Assembly: GCA_012932295.1 (NCBI GenBank)
Contig: JAAONU010000001.1
Coordinates: 39,480,780 to 39,544,779, forward strand
Direction of reading: 5' to 3'
DNA from: Cyclina sinensis
Taxonomy: Eukaryota; Mollusca; Bivalvia; Venerida; Veneridae
Length of the DNA: 64,000 nucleotides
Position 1 is the stretch's first letter; every line of letters begins with the position of its first letter. Positions 37,500 to 50,699 of the stretch are shown here, in pieces. A program made the translations under genes and the position numbers. The notes under the pieces were generated by a model that was not told the DNA's origin, searched no databases, and saw only the letters and a list, made by a program, of their open reading frames with translations.

Positions 37500-40400
37500 G
37501 GGTGTCAGTATAAATTGCAAAAACGTGTTACCAGGTTAACTTGAAATAAGTTAGTTAACACCAAACTGTTCGTCTGCAAACGATATAACAGGTCGTCTCA
37601 ATCTATGGAGATCAAATCTCATCAAAATAAACTAGGCTAGTTTTCCCCGACCACTTTGGTCAATTAGCCATTGATACAGAACAGACTGACACTCACTGGC
37701 CACAAAAACATCTTGAAATTGACCACTGTCTTTATAAAAATATTTGAAACGTATCCGTTTGTATTTATTTGACCGGTAGACCGGATTACGGTGAAATTTT
37801 CCCTCGCTTCTATGGCACCGAGATAATTGTTCGCAGATTTCATAAAATAGCCGACAAAGAGTACAACGCATATTTAATTTTAAGATTAATTTTCTTTGCA
37901 GTAAATTTAAGTGATAGTATCTGGATTTAATTTTTATCGTCAGATTTCATAGCCAGATTTGATCAGTCCTCAACTGATTTCATGGCTACCTAGTTTCGAT
38001 AAATCTTAAAATAATCGAGCAGTCAAAGAAAATAGACATTAGGTTTTCGTTTTTAGTTTAAAATCATTGAGACATTAATAAAAATATCGATGAAAACTAT
38101 TTTACAAATAACTGAACTCAAATTATGCGTATTTGAAATATCTTTTTATATTTATATATTCAAACCGAAATTCCGTAAGAACTAACGGTTATACATACCT
38201 TTTTAGTAACAAAATTGGAAAATTTAGAAAATATGGCGATGCGATGAAAGAGAACTAGCTGTCAAAGTAAAGATTATAAGAACATTATGTTAAAACTGTT
38301 TGGGCTAAAGCGTTTTCTTACGCAAAAAAGCCAATGTTAAATATTCAATTTATATAACCCTTTTTAATAAATAGCTAAATTCATTCAGTCAGTAAGCCTT
38401 TGAAGTTGAATAGTAATGGGACATTCGGGAGATAATATCAAATTTTTGCATCATCTATTACCATATCAGCACGACCCTTTTATCATAAGCACACAACATT
38501 GTATGAATCTTTTACATTTGCTTAAATAGGCAAAATATCCTCTAATGAGATTTAACATGAAGGTATAAAAGGGTCAAATGCGTTAGCGCTGTCCGGACAG
38601 CCCCTGTAGTCCTCGCTGAATAGAAACAGTTAACTCTTTCCGTTCTTAGCAGTTTTTATAATAATCCGAAATTTGTTAAAAACTGCACGATTTTTAAAGA
38701 TTATTCAATAACGTTTTAAATATTTGAACTTATCATTTCAAATTATACTATGAATAAATAAACGGACGGTGGGCCCTTTGGGGGTGAAAAAACCGCAAGG
38801 AACACTGTTGGAGAAAGTAAACAAAAAATGGGAGGTAAATCTTAAAATATGAGATCTGATGAAAGGATAAATAGTGATGCAAACTGTTTGAATAATGATT
38901 TTTTTATCCATTTATCAATTTGAATAATGATTTTTTATCCACTGCACAGACAAAAAGTCACTCAGCCCAGACGAAGATACCCAGTTCTCTAATCTAGTAC
39001 ATTTTGCACGATAAACGCATGTTGCATAAAAGTCGGGGAAATATGAAAACGAGTAGTACATGCTAACCCAATACAGCTCACTTTTAAAGGCATCTACTTG
39101 CTTGTAAGCTGATTTGGTTTTTTAGCTATAGTTAATGTTCAGATCAAACCTCTCTGTGACACTCAATTCACTCTCTTAATCACATTGGTTCTAAATCTTT
39201 CAGATTTTTTATTTCTTTTTGATTTCATTCAAAAAGGAAGAAAGAAGTAGCAAACTTTTTAAAATAAATTCGCGACTTGACAATCTGTTTTTTCGTTTTG
39301 CTTTTGGCCTTGAGTGATGCTTCGCGATTTAAATATTCTTGTAATGTTTTTAACTACCTCTGTCGCAAGCTTCACTTTCTAGTCTTAAATATGATCAAGA
39401 TCTTAACTAACGGCAGACGACAAATGTTCGTCTGCTCATGGGAAAACGATTTATTAGATTTCAATGTAATAACAAAAATCCTTGAGGCTTTGTACGACCT
39501 TGTTTCTTATCTGAAGTGTACCCAAAATCTGAATATTTGGTACAGGGGTGTCAAAGATTTCTGATAACTCAGTGTCCGTGGATTTTCAAAAGGCCCGACG
39601 TAAGATAGGGCCGATTAGAAATTTGATTGAAAAGTAATTTATTAGAATATAAGGACATGTGCGTCTTTTTAAATGGCCGGACTTCTTAAGAGTGAAATTA
39701 AACAAAAAGCTCGTAAATCTATCAGTTCAAAACTTGAACAATCTTTTAGATCTTGACTCCAAACAGAGAACCACACAAAGATGCCATGGATACAATTATG
39801 TTTAAATTTTGAATCTGAATAACCTTGGTACTATACTGTAACCCTTTATTGTGTTTCATAAACTGAGAGAAATGTGACATGCGTCATTAACAGGTGTTCG
39901 AAAAGCACTGAAAACTCTGAAGACAAACCAAAATTTCCAATAAAATTAGACTGCATTTGAGTTTCCGAAGTTTACTTGTTCACCGATGTTTCAGAAGGTA
40001 GCGAAAGTGAACTGTCTCGACTAATTCACTGGTACTTTTGAGTGGAGCGAACTTTACCTTATAAAAGAATGAAACGTTAATTTTCAGCAACAAAAAAGTA
40101 AAGTTGTGGATCACTTTACCATGGTTATACATAAACCGTAAAAATTATTGGTTACCTTATCTAAGATTCAGTAATTTACATCGCATAACACGGACACTTT
40201 TTATTACTTAGAAATTTGATATAGGGCCAGGTTTATTACACTTCAAACACGCGTGCCCACATCTTCCATCACTCGCAAATGAGATTTGTAAAAAGAGCAC
40301 TCTAGGTTTCAAGTGGCCTCATAAATTTGTTTGACTTCAGTTTCTGATTACATGGTAAACACAACGGGAAACGAGCCACGCAACATTCACTCGTAATCTT

Positions 40401-41060
40401 AATTTTTACAAAGGTCAAAGTGTAAAATGCTACCCGTATTATAACCGACTGTGGCTTGATTCGAACTCTCATATTTAGTTTCTTTTACCGGTTTACTTAA
40501 TATGTCATAGGTTGCACCTGCACAAAAGGACCAAATCATGAGTTTGCACTGCTTTGATACTTACTTGCCGATACATATTTTATAGTGATAAAAATAACTA
40601 TTGAGGGTTTAAACATTGATTCAGCTCTTCAATAAATATGTAAAATGTAAAAAATGGTGACATATTGTCTCTTAGCAATCTCAGGTCAACCGTGTTGACC
40701 CTCGTCTGCTGCAGAAGACATAGAAGGCTAAATCTGTGGAAGAATTTTCACATAAATCCAGAAAATGAAGCCTTCTGCAGTATATACCTCTGCCCCCAAA
40801 TGAATATATTTGTATTTGATTATTATTCAATAACTGATTCAATATTCAAACTGCAGACGTGTATTATAATGAGTGTGTTCTACTGCACACTTGTGCATTT
40901 AACGCTATTTAACGCTATCAAATTATATTGGCCTTCTTAAATTGATTATTTGCATAAACAAAATGTCCAAAACGAAAGAAAGAAAGAAAAGACTGTCGCT
41001 TAGTTTACAAATGATTCGGGTAGTGCACCCTACACAACTACATATGCTCTAAAAATATAT
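37500..41060. other. No gene recognised; small direct duplication
   Basis: AT-rich sequence with short frames only. A stretch TTTGAATAATGATTTTTT followed by ATCCA is duplicated at about 38887 and 38919. There is no other structure I can support. Confidence 0.55.
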
Positions 41061-41066
41061 GTGAAT

Positions 41067-41321
41067 CCGGGACGGATAACTGGTCCAGTGGTAATGCGCT
41101 GAACGTTTAATCCAGGGACTGTGAGTTGGATTCCTCTCTCCTCCACTAAAAAACCTTTTTTTTATGAGACGTAAAGCCGACGTCCAATGTATCAGTGCTA
41201 TACACTGAGCATGGAGAAGAACGGGTTGCTTTCTGTAACTTGCACTGTCCCCTAAAACCTAAAATTACTAACCTCTAGTCATATGGGAAACCGGTACCGA
41301 AGATAATTTCAGATAGATAGG
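41067..41321 (+). mobile_element. tRNA-derived SINE (family A), diverged
   Basis: Head AACTGGTCCAGTGGTAATGC (A box) and a degraded B box, CTGTGAGTTGGATTCC, are followed by the family body: TATGAGACGTAAAGCCGACG, CAGTGCTATACACTGAGCAT, TTGCTTTCTGTAACTTGCAC, CATATGGGAAACCGGTACC and an AGATAGATAG tail. It is full length but mutated throughout, so an old insertion. Confidence 0.85.
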
Positions 41322-42589
41322 TGTGAATACTTGGTTTTTGATTGTAGTTACTGGATACTTTGAAAACACTTAATTCGATAGTAAAACAAAGGAAAAAAAT
41401 ATTTTAACCAAATATTTGTTAAATTTTCATTTTATTTGAAAATAAAATCTTAATTTGTTAGACATTTGATGTACATTGTATTGTTCGTCCACGGTGTTGC
41501 GGAATTTCTTTTCAATCTTTTTTTGAAAATATACTATAAGCTTGCGTGACACATTTATTTCTTTCGTCTGGAATTCATATAAATGTATAATAAACTTATT
41601 AATACATGCAGATACGTGTTTATTTTGTCTCAATGCTTTATTTACAACTAAGTGTCATTCGAGCAATTATATAATTACATATTGTGTCTGTCAGGTGCTC
41701 CGTCTTTGGGTAAACATTTCACAATGAAGTCCACTTGTATGATTTTCTAGGGAAAATATTAAGTCTCGACTTCCCTTGATTGCTTGTTTTGCTTTTCTAT
41801 GGAATGCATTTCTGTGTTCAACACACAACCAATCATCACCCGGAGGTATCTGATACCAGTTATATGCTTACGAACAAGTACCCTTCAGAAACAGTATAGT
41901 TCATAAGATATATTTTTTCAGATCCTACAGAATATCCACTACCCAATTCCAAACTCAAAGCCTACTTCAGATATCTAAAAATAACTTAATATAAACACAG
42001 ATTTCACTATCATGACAACAATTGTGCAAAGAATTTGACCAACTCAAATAATTAAAGACAGATTAAGGCAAACATCTTAACAGATGCCTTTAGATGTAGA
42101 TAAAATGCTTACATGCACGTTTGTGAGTATCTCTGCTATTTAAAAGTGTGAATGGTCTGCAGCCAAACTTGAATGAGGGGCAACATGGGGGCAACATGTG
42201 TGACGGCGCGTTTAAGATGTAAATTGGGTGTATAATATAATTATCGTACACTGCACGTTCATTTGTAGATATCTATATCTTGCAATTGTAATTTAATGTA
42301 ACTGAGATAAGACAGTCTGCATGTATGATGTCTGGTGAACTGTTGAGCGTGAAACCCGTGCAATGTACATTGAAAACGTTAAACGAAAGGTAACGGCACG
42401 CTTCAGAGGTTATCTTGCAACATGGCTTGTTTCCTTTACATGAATGTAATGCCCTACCAAAGCGTATTCTTGAATGGGTTTGTAACACTGGCTGTATTTT
42501 TTGCAGCGTCTCCTGTCTTTGGGGATAGTGCTTTAAAAGAATTTACTTACTGCTAAGACATGAATATGGCAACTCAACGTCTTACCTCG

Positions 42590-43055
42590 GTAATATCGTC
42601 CCTGTGAAGCCATTCTTTAGGATTGCACATGTAAGGCATCTTCTCTGTGAAGTCTTGTTTTCCGTATAACATTGCATGTGTAAGGCATCGGCCTTGTGAA
42701 ACCTTTTTCACTGTAAAGCATTGCATGTGTAAGGTATCGTCTCTGTGAAGCCCTTTTTCTGTAAAGCATTGCATTTGTAGGGCATAGTCCTTGTGAAGCA
42801 ATATTTCTGTATAACTATAGAACTACATGTGTAAGGCATCGTATCTGTGAAGTCGTTTCTCCGTATATCATTGTCTGTTTAAGGCATCGTATCTGTAAAC
42901 CCGTTTCTCTTATGGCATTGCATCTCTAAGGAATCGTCACTGTGAAACATTTTTCTCTGTATAGTATTACATGTGTAAGGCATCATCTCTGTGAAGCCGT
43001 TTCTCTGTATAGCATTGCATCAGTAAGGAATCGTCTTTGTAAAGCATTTTTCTCT
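42590..43055. repeat. ~48-bp minisatellite, 9 copies
   Basis: The anchor GTAAGGCATC recurs at about 42631, 42680, 42729, 42777, 42831, 42879, 42926, 42975 and 43023, a period of 47-54 bp. The consensus includes GCATTGCATGTGTAAGGCAT then CGTCTCTGTGAAGCC. Copies are moderately diverged. Confidence 0.92.
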
Positions 43056-43954
43056 CTCTGGCTTATACATATCCGGGCTATGTTATTGTGACATTCAGCA
43101 TATTTACTACTTTAAATGTCACAGTTTTTAGCTTACGATTTCTACAGCCAATTAAGTTATCATAAAATCGAAAGTTGGCAGTTCACCTGAAAACCTTTTT
43201 AATATCTTCTGAACAGACGATGTTTAGGTTTACCAGTAAGCTATCTTCACGTTACACGTATCCCTGGTTATCAAGTTAACGATAAACTTTCAACTTTAAA
43301 GTGTCGTCTGCAGACGATAAAATTGTGCAGGGGTACGAGTATCTAGTCAGGGGAATTAATGAAATCAAGAAAAAAACTTACATTCAGTATTTTAAATGAA
43401 TGGTGGTGAATCGTTCAAGATTTTATCTCTAACAAATGGGTCTGCTGGATTACGTGTATCAAGTCAATGCACGTGTTATTGCACAAGTACCTGGCCAGAT
43501 TTAAAGAGATCATAATCGTGATATAGTGAGTCAGTTAGGTAAAACCAGAGAAGAATAATTCTGTAAATTTTGACTGTTAACCGCCTCCACATAACGGTGG
43601 TGGATTTGGAAGAAAATGGCTGTCATACTCTGGTATTTGTTGTTCTGTGAAACACACATTTGTCATAAACATATGAAAACTGTGTTTTTATATGCACGCG
43701 TACAAACTTAAGAGTTATTTGGTAGAATCGTGAATTATGTTTAGTAGAAATATGAAATATTTGCATATTGGGAAACTGAATAATAAATTCATAGGCGTTC
43801 ATAACTATAGCGTACACGATAGAAAAAGAAAAAAATATAACTTCAATATTTAAAAAAAATGTTACTATTCGTTGCGCGTCACTTCACTCTCTGCAACATC
43901 CCAGCAGGACGTATCTAGGTGTATTCGAAGATAAAGACAAATCTTCCAGATGGG

Positions 43955-44086
43955 TACGGGGCGTGCTAGTCGGATATACGGGGCGTGCTAGCCGGATATA
44001 CGGGGCGTGCTAGTCGGATATACGGGACATGCTAGTCGGATATACGAGGCGTGCTAGCCGGATATACGGGGCGTGCTAGTTGGATA
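43955..44086. repeat. 22-bp minisatellite, 6 copies
   Basis: The unit TACGGGGCGTGCTAGTCGGA plus TA repeats six times with no indel. It is GC-rich with several CpG per unit, in contrast to its AT-rich surroundings. Confidence 0.95.
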
Positions 44087-45433
44087 TTTTTTTAATTGTT
44101 CATTTTGGCATGATTATATCTGGAGATCAAAATTATCTTTCTCATGTGCACCCTAGCATATTTTATTTTCTTCCAGATTCGGGTGTTTCATAGTTTTCTT
44201 TTTTGGAAATAAAATGTAGACATTGGCCTCCTGTGCCTTATAGTTGCTACGCCGGTGTCCATGACTAAGTGATAGATGGCAGGATAGGCTAAGTATTGGG
44301 GTGTGAATTTTCACTGAAATTCGACCATATTTAAAGTCAGCAAACTTAGACAGCAATCAAACTGCAGTCAGAAATGTATAAATAGTGTTAGTTTTGTCGC
44401 CACTTTTCAATGTAACCTTTGACTGCGGTACAGAAAAGTCACGCATCGGCCACTTATCTCCGCATGACCGGTTACGTGCGGTGTTATAAACGGTAAAACG
44501 TGTGACATGGTGCGATTTTTTAGAGACCATTGCTGTGAAAATTAGTTTGGTATAGCGGTTAATTACTTAAAATATGTAGAAAAGTTGGCTGTGCTCCGTG
44601 CAGTTATTCCTGCTGAGAAAAATATCGCTCTGCTGTAATATTGCAGTCTTTCTCGAAAAGGAGCACTTTGGGTGATTATAGTGGTCGGTAACGGTCATTG
44701 GTATTCAAGTATGTTCGCAGTTCACAGTGGCTTTCTGTTATGTCATTATACAGAAACTTGCCGCTTTCCTAAAACTTTTGGCCATTCTAGTGCCTGTCGT
44801 CGAATGGCATTGTAATTTGTTGGACAACAATAAAGAATCCTGACCCCGAACACAAATTGAAAAGGGTATCAAATCAGGTAACTTTAAAACATCTCTTTTT
44901 ACATGTATACAGTTTATTATAGGGAATATAGATGTTATCGATACTATGTGACCAATGGCTTTTTACCTTACGGAAAGTAATAACTTGCATCTCAGTTACT
45001 TCTTTCTGCACCAGTTACCCAAAGAAGCACGCGTGTCCACATTCTCATATTCTAGTGTCGCCTGCTTGCCAACCCAGGAGAGAAAAAAATGGTTCAAGAA
45101 GTACAGGGGTCTCACTTTCAATTCGTAATTTAACAAGGAGAAAATACAGAGTCATGTTCCTAGATTCATATCTAAATCAAGCACACGGTTTGGGTTATTT
45201 TGTAACAGAGCATAAAGTTCAAGTGATTTAGTGTTACGGTGGCGGTTAAAGTCACTGATCGAACCCAGATGAGCAATGTAACAAATATATTTGAAAAACA
45301 CCACAAGTGCCGTTAAATCAACAGATCTGTGCAATTTAAACTAAATTCGTCGAGTCTTTTTAATTTTTTTTTTTAGGAAAAAGGGTTTCGGAAAGCATCT
45401 CTTTGCCACAGATGGCCCAAGAATGAGAGTTAC

Positions 45434-45489
45434 TGCTAGTATTTATAATTGAATAGGATATTGCTAGCATTTATAATTGAATAGGATAT
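45434..45489. repeat. 28-bp tandem duplication
   Basis: TGCTAG(T/C)ATTTATAATTG followed by AATAGGATAT is present twice, with one difference. Confidence 0.9.
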
Positions 45490-46353
45490 TCTTTTCTTGT
45501 ATCTACAAAGATTATATTGGCATACCAGCTTGTTGGTTTTGAAAACAAACATTGTTATCATTTTGTTACAAACCTCGTTTTGAACGATTACCCATGACAT
45601 CTCAATATGTCTATAATACATGTACATCAAAGCTATCAGTATTCGCTGCATAATTAATCACATCACAGAAATTATGAAAAAAGCCCTATGTCCTTAGTTT
45701 GACTTTAATAACATTTGACATCAAAGTGAGGGTTTCATCAAGTGGGACTTACATGATATCTTCCTTGATATATAGCCTTTGGTGTAGATTATGACATGAA
45801 ATAACACGAGTTTGAAGTGATAGCTCTAATCTGATAATTTGTCGACCGACGGCCAGACAAACACAGTGAGCAAATGAAACTTATATAAACTTTAATTATC
45901 TGAGTTATATCTAACTCTGGCGTGAGCCAAATCTTTGTACCAGATTACACAGCTCTTTGGCCCTGTTCTAGATCATTTACCATTAGTTCAAGTACATGTT
46001 ATGCAATTTTTACGTTTTCATTTACGTATTCTTCACTAGCATAATCTCAGTAAGTATACTTGTACTTATTACATAAATTTAAACTGTATTCAAAGCCTTG
46101 AACATAAGATGAAATAATTCAACCTTTTTTGATTTCATCTTATTAAATAATGTCATCTTATCCAGAGCAACGACAAATTGTTCGGCAAACCTAACGTTTT
46201 ATGATCTGTAAACACTTGATCTTCAAATCGTTTTTAATTCACTTTGCAGTACTGATAAATAATAGGTCTGTGCAACAGACCGTTTTATAGCTGTGAAGTC
46301 CGTGGGACTGCATGGAACCAATGGTTCTTAACCAGAAAATGAAATCCTAAATA

Positions 46354-48029
46354 CCTGTAGAAACACCAGACATTGTCATGTGGATATATACCTATAGAAA
46401 CACCAGACATTGTCATGCGGAGATATACCTATAGAAACATCAGACATTGTCATGCGGATATATACCTATAGAAACACCAGACATATTCATGCGGAGATAT
46501 ACCTGTAGAAACACCAGACATTGTCATGCGAATATATACCTATAGAAACACCAGACATTGTCATGCGGAGATATACCTGTAGAAACATCAGACATTGTCA
46601 TGCGGAGATATACCTGTAGAAACACCAGACATTGTCATGCGGAGATATACCTGTAGAAACACCAGACATTGTCATGCGGAGATATACCTGTAGAAACATC
46701 AGACATTGTCATGCGGAGATATACCTGTAGAAACATCAGACATTGTCATGCGGAGATATACCTGTAGAAACACCAGACATTGTCATGCGGATATATACCT
46801 ATAGAAACACCAGACATTGTCATGCGGAGATATACCTGTAGAAACATCAGACATTGTCATGCGGAGATATACCTATAGAAACACCAGACATTGTCATGCG
46901 GATATATACCTATAGAAACACCAGACATTGTCATGCGGAGATATACCTATAGAAACATCGGACATTGTCATGCGGAGATATACCTGTAGAAACACCGGAC
47001 ATTGTCATGCGAATATATACCTATAGAAACACCAGACATTGTCATGCGGATATATACCTATAGAAATACCAGACATTGTCATGCGGAGATATACCTATAG
47101 AAACACCAGACATTGTCATGCGGATATATACCTATAGAAACACCAGACATATTCATGCGGAGATATTCCTATAGAAACACCAGACATTGTCATGCGGATA
47201 TATACCTATAGAAACACCAGACATTGTCATGCGGAGATATACCTATAGAAACATCGGACATTGTCATGCGGAGATATACCTGTAGAAACACCGGACATTG
47301 TCATGCGGATATATACCTATAGAAACACCAGACATATTCATGCGGAGATATACCTATAGAAACACCAGACATTGTCATGCGGATATATACCTATAGAAAT
47401 ACCAGACATTGTCATGCGGAGATATACCTATAGAAACACCAGACATTGTCATGCGGATATATACCTATAGAAATACCAGACATTGTCATGCGGAGATATA
47501 CCTATAGAAACACCAGACATTGTCATGCGGATATATACCTATAGAAACACCAGACATATTCATGCGGAGATATACCTATAGAAACACCAGACATTGTCAT
47601 GCGGATATATACCTATAGAAACACCAGACATTGTCATGCGGAGATATACCTATAGAAACATCGGACATTGTCATGCGGAGATATACCTGTAGAAACACCG
47701 GACATTGTCATGCGAATATATACCTATAGAAACACCAGACATTGTCATGCGGATATATACCTATAGAAATACCAGACATTGTCATGCGGATATATACCTA
47801 TAGAAATACCAGACATTGTCATGCGGATATATACCTATAGAAACACCAGACATTGTCATGCGGAGATATACCTATAGAAATACCAGACATTGTCATGCGG
47901 AGATATACCTATAGAAACACCAGACATTGTCATGCGGATATATACCTATAGAAACACTAGACATTGTCGTCCGGATATATACCTATAGAAACACTAGACA
48001 TTGTCGTCCGGATATATACCTATAGAAAC
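46354..48029. repeat. 37-bp satellite array, 45 copies, no indels
   Basis: The monomer CCTATAGAAACACCAGACAT then TGTCATGCGGATATATA is 37 bp. Its start recurs at exact multiples of 37 from 46354 to 48019 (45 units plus a partial). Variants are point changes: CTATAG/CTGTAG, GGATATAT/GGAGATAT, ACCAG/ATCAG/ATCGG, GACATTG/GACATAT. Variant combinations recur at multiples of 37 (for example ATCGGAC at 46957, 47253 and 47660), showing block duplications. Confidence 0.97.
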
Positions 48030-48449
48030 TTCGCACAATCTGATGAAAGCCACAAACAAAAATACAAATCCTAAGAAACAAGGCATAAGACATATAATGA
48101 AACTACGTACATAGACCTTTATAAGATAAGGTTCGAGAAGAAACTCAGTAATGAAAAAAACACATTTTGGAAGTAAAACGGACATACAGAGGCATGCAAA
48201 ACTAGGGGGAAAAGTTGGACACAGCTAGACGACATTACACAAAGCAACTAGGTATGCCAGAAAACCATTCAGAAAATTACCCAAAGCAAGGAAAATGAAC
48301 AAGAAACGCAAAGATCAAATAGGTTTATACTAAGTGAAATGATACATAAGGATATTGGTCACACAAATAAACAACAGTCACAAGAAAACAATGAACGGGC
48401 AAAACTGCATACATAATTAAACATGGCAGCTTCAGCGAGAAAAAAAGGC

Positions 48450-49412
48450 ACACTACATACACAACAAATCAGAAATAAATGAGAAGAAACTACACACAAA
48501 ACACGTCAGGAATAAATGAGAACTTAAACTACATACACAACAAATCAGGAATAAATGAGAAGAAACTACATACATAACACATCAGGAATAAATGAGAAGA
48601 AACTACATACACTAAGAAATCAGGAATAAATAAGAAGAAACTACATACACTAAGAAATGAGGAATAAATGAGAATAAACTACATACAGCAACCTGTAACA
48701 ACGATAAATATACTCAAATAGATAGACACTTTTGTTGAGAAGAAACTACACACACTGAGAAATTAGGAATAAATGAGAAGAAACTACATACACTAAGAAA
48801 TTAGAAATAAATGAGAAGAAACTACATACACTAAGAAATCAGGAATAAATGAGAAGAAACTACATACACTAAGAAGTCAGGAATAAATGAGAAGAAACTA
48901 CATACACTAAGAAGTCAGGAATAAATGAGAAGAAACTACATACACTAAGAAATTAGAAATAAATGAGAAGAAACTACATACACTAAGAAATTAGAAATAA
49001 ATGAGAAGAAACTACATACACTAAGAAATTAGAAATAAATGAGAAGAAAATACATACACTAAGAAATTAGGAATAAAAGAGAAGAAACTACATACACTAA
49101 GAAATCAGGAATAAATGAGAAGAAACTACATACACAACAAATCAGGAATAAATGAGAAGAAACTACATACACTAAGAAGTCAGGAATAAATGAGAAGAAA
49201 CTACATACACTAAGAAATTAGGAATAAATGAGAAGAAACTACATACACTAAGAAATTATAAATAAATGAGAAGAAACTACATACACTAAGAAATTAGGAA
49301 TAAAAGAGAAGAAACTACATACACTAAGAAATCAGGAATAAATGAGAAGAAACTACATACACTAAGAAATCAGGAATAAATGAGAAGAAACTACATACAC
49401 TAAGAAATCAGG
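48450..49412. repeat. 38-bp satellite array, about 25 copies
   Basis: The monomer AGGAATAAATGAGAAGAAAC then TACATACACTAAGAAATC is 38 bp. Left-edge copies are irregular and carry CACAACAAATC instead of CACTAAGAAATC. The array is interrupted at 48693-48740 by a SINE-tail sequence. A decayed copy continues to about 49.46 kb. Confidence 0.95.
48693..48732 (+). mobile_element. SINE family A 3' tail fragment inside the 38-bp satellite
   Basis: GCAACCTGTAACAACGATAA then ATATACTCAAATAGATAGACAC is nearly identical to the last 40 bp of the SINE ending at 58731. The head and body are absent. It sits between satellite units. Confidence 0.8.
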
Positions 49413-49469
49413 CAAAATGAACTAGGAAAAAGTCATACGAACTACATACACAAGAAAACATGTTGAAAT

Positions 49470-50690
49470 TAGCAAAAACAATAAAGAAACTTTAAAAACG
49501 AGCAAAGAAATACCATAATGAATCAGTACTTTTTTTATCAAACTAGTTTAATGGTTCCAAAGGTAAAGTAACTTTTCCAAGTTTCTGTCAAGGAGTTTAC
49601 AGATATCGAAAATGCGCCAAACGGGAAATAAACTACTGTGCTAAGTGTAACAATAGGAACTGATTAGACTAATGGTAAACACTTCATGTAACAAATGGTG
49701 TGAAGTATAATCACTATGAACAAGCAGATAGATTAAAGACTGAAACAAACTCTTCTTTTTCAAACTAATTTTACGGTGACTCTCCAGATAGATGTTTGTT
49801 TTGATGATAGGCCCTGTCGGTCGAAACTTCAGAGTTGTTTGCAAAATGATAGCACTGACGTAAATGTAAACTTCCGGCATTATAGTGCGTATAAATCTGA
49901 TAGCTTAAATGACAGTTTCATTCATATTACGTAAAACGTTTGAAAACTGGCCAAAGTTACTATCCAGAGAGTAAAAACTAAGAAACAAACAAAACAAATA
50001 TTTGAGGCCATTCTACTTCTCTGTCGGCGTTTGCTAGACATTGCTTGACTGAGACTTAGTGAATTCGGGTAGATAATAAATCACTTGTCATACACTATTC
50101 CTTTATATAAATCTTATCTCTATGTCTGGCAATTTCATGACCTTTACTGATATTGGAGGATTTACTAAAGCTTAGACAAAAGCACAGGTACTATGACCTT
50201 TGAACTAATTCTTTACAACTTACGATCTATCCGCCTGTTCGCCAGTGCAGTGTTAATCATTAATGAAGTGTTAATCTGCCTATTAAACATTCGTGAAACC
50301 GTCTTACTTGCTCAAATTGACGGGTATTATAATACAGGACATATCAAAAGTTTTACAATAGTTTGAATACATAATGCACTCAACGAGGCTGACGTAAGTT
50401 TTTGTCATTTAAAATGCTGCACATGACTTTTATTTAAATGAACTTTAATTTATGTCTGCCTTATGACAATGATGTACCAGGTTATGATTTTATCGTCTTT
50501 CGACTGAAGATGTTGCTTGTACAGGTAGGATAGGATTTCAACATTCAGTCGACGTGTAAGGCACACTGTATTTAAGGAGATCAGGAAGTTGATGCATATA
50601 ATGTTCATACATATCTTTTCTCTTCCTCTTTTATTTATTTATTGGGACAAGCTTTAGGCATACCAGCCTCATATCAGAGAAGAACAATCA
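49470..50690. other. No gene recognised
   Basis: Spacer between two satellites. Short frames only; no repeat structure seen. Confidence 0.6.
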
Positions 50691-50699
50691 AATACGTTT

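Noticed and set aside
39277..39564. 95-codon frame with a signal-peptide-like start
   Set aside because: The start is TTG in a T-rich tract; no family features follow.
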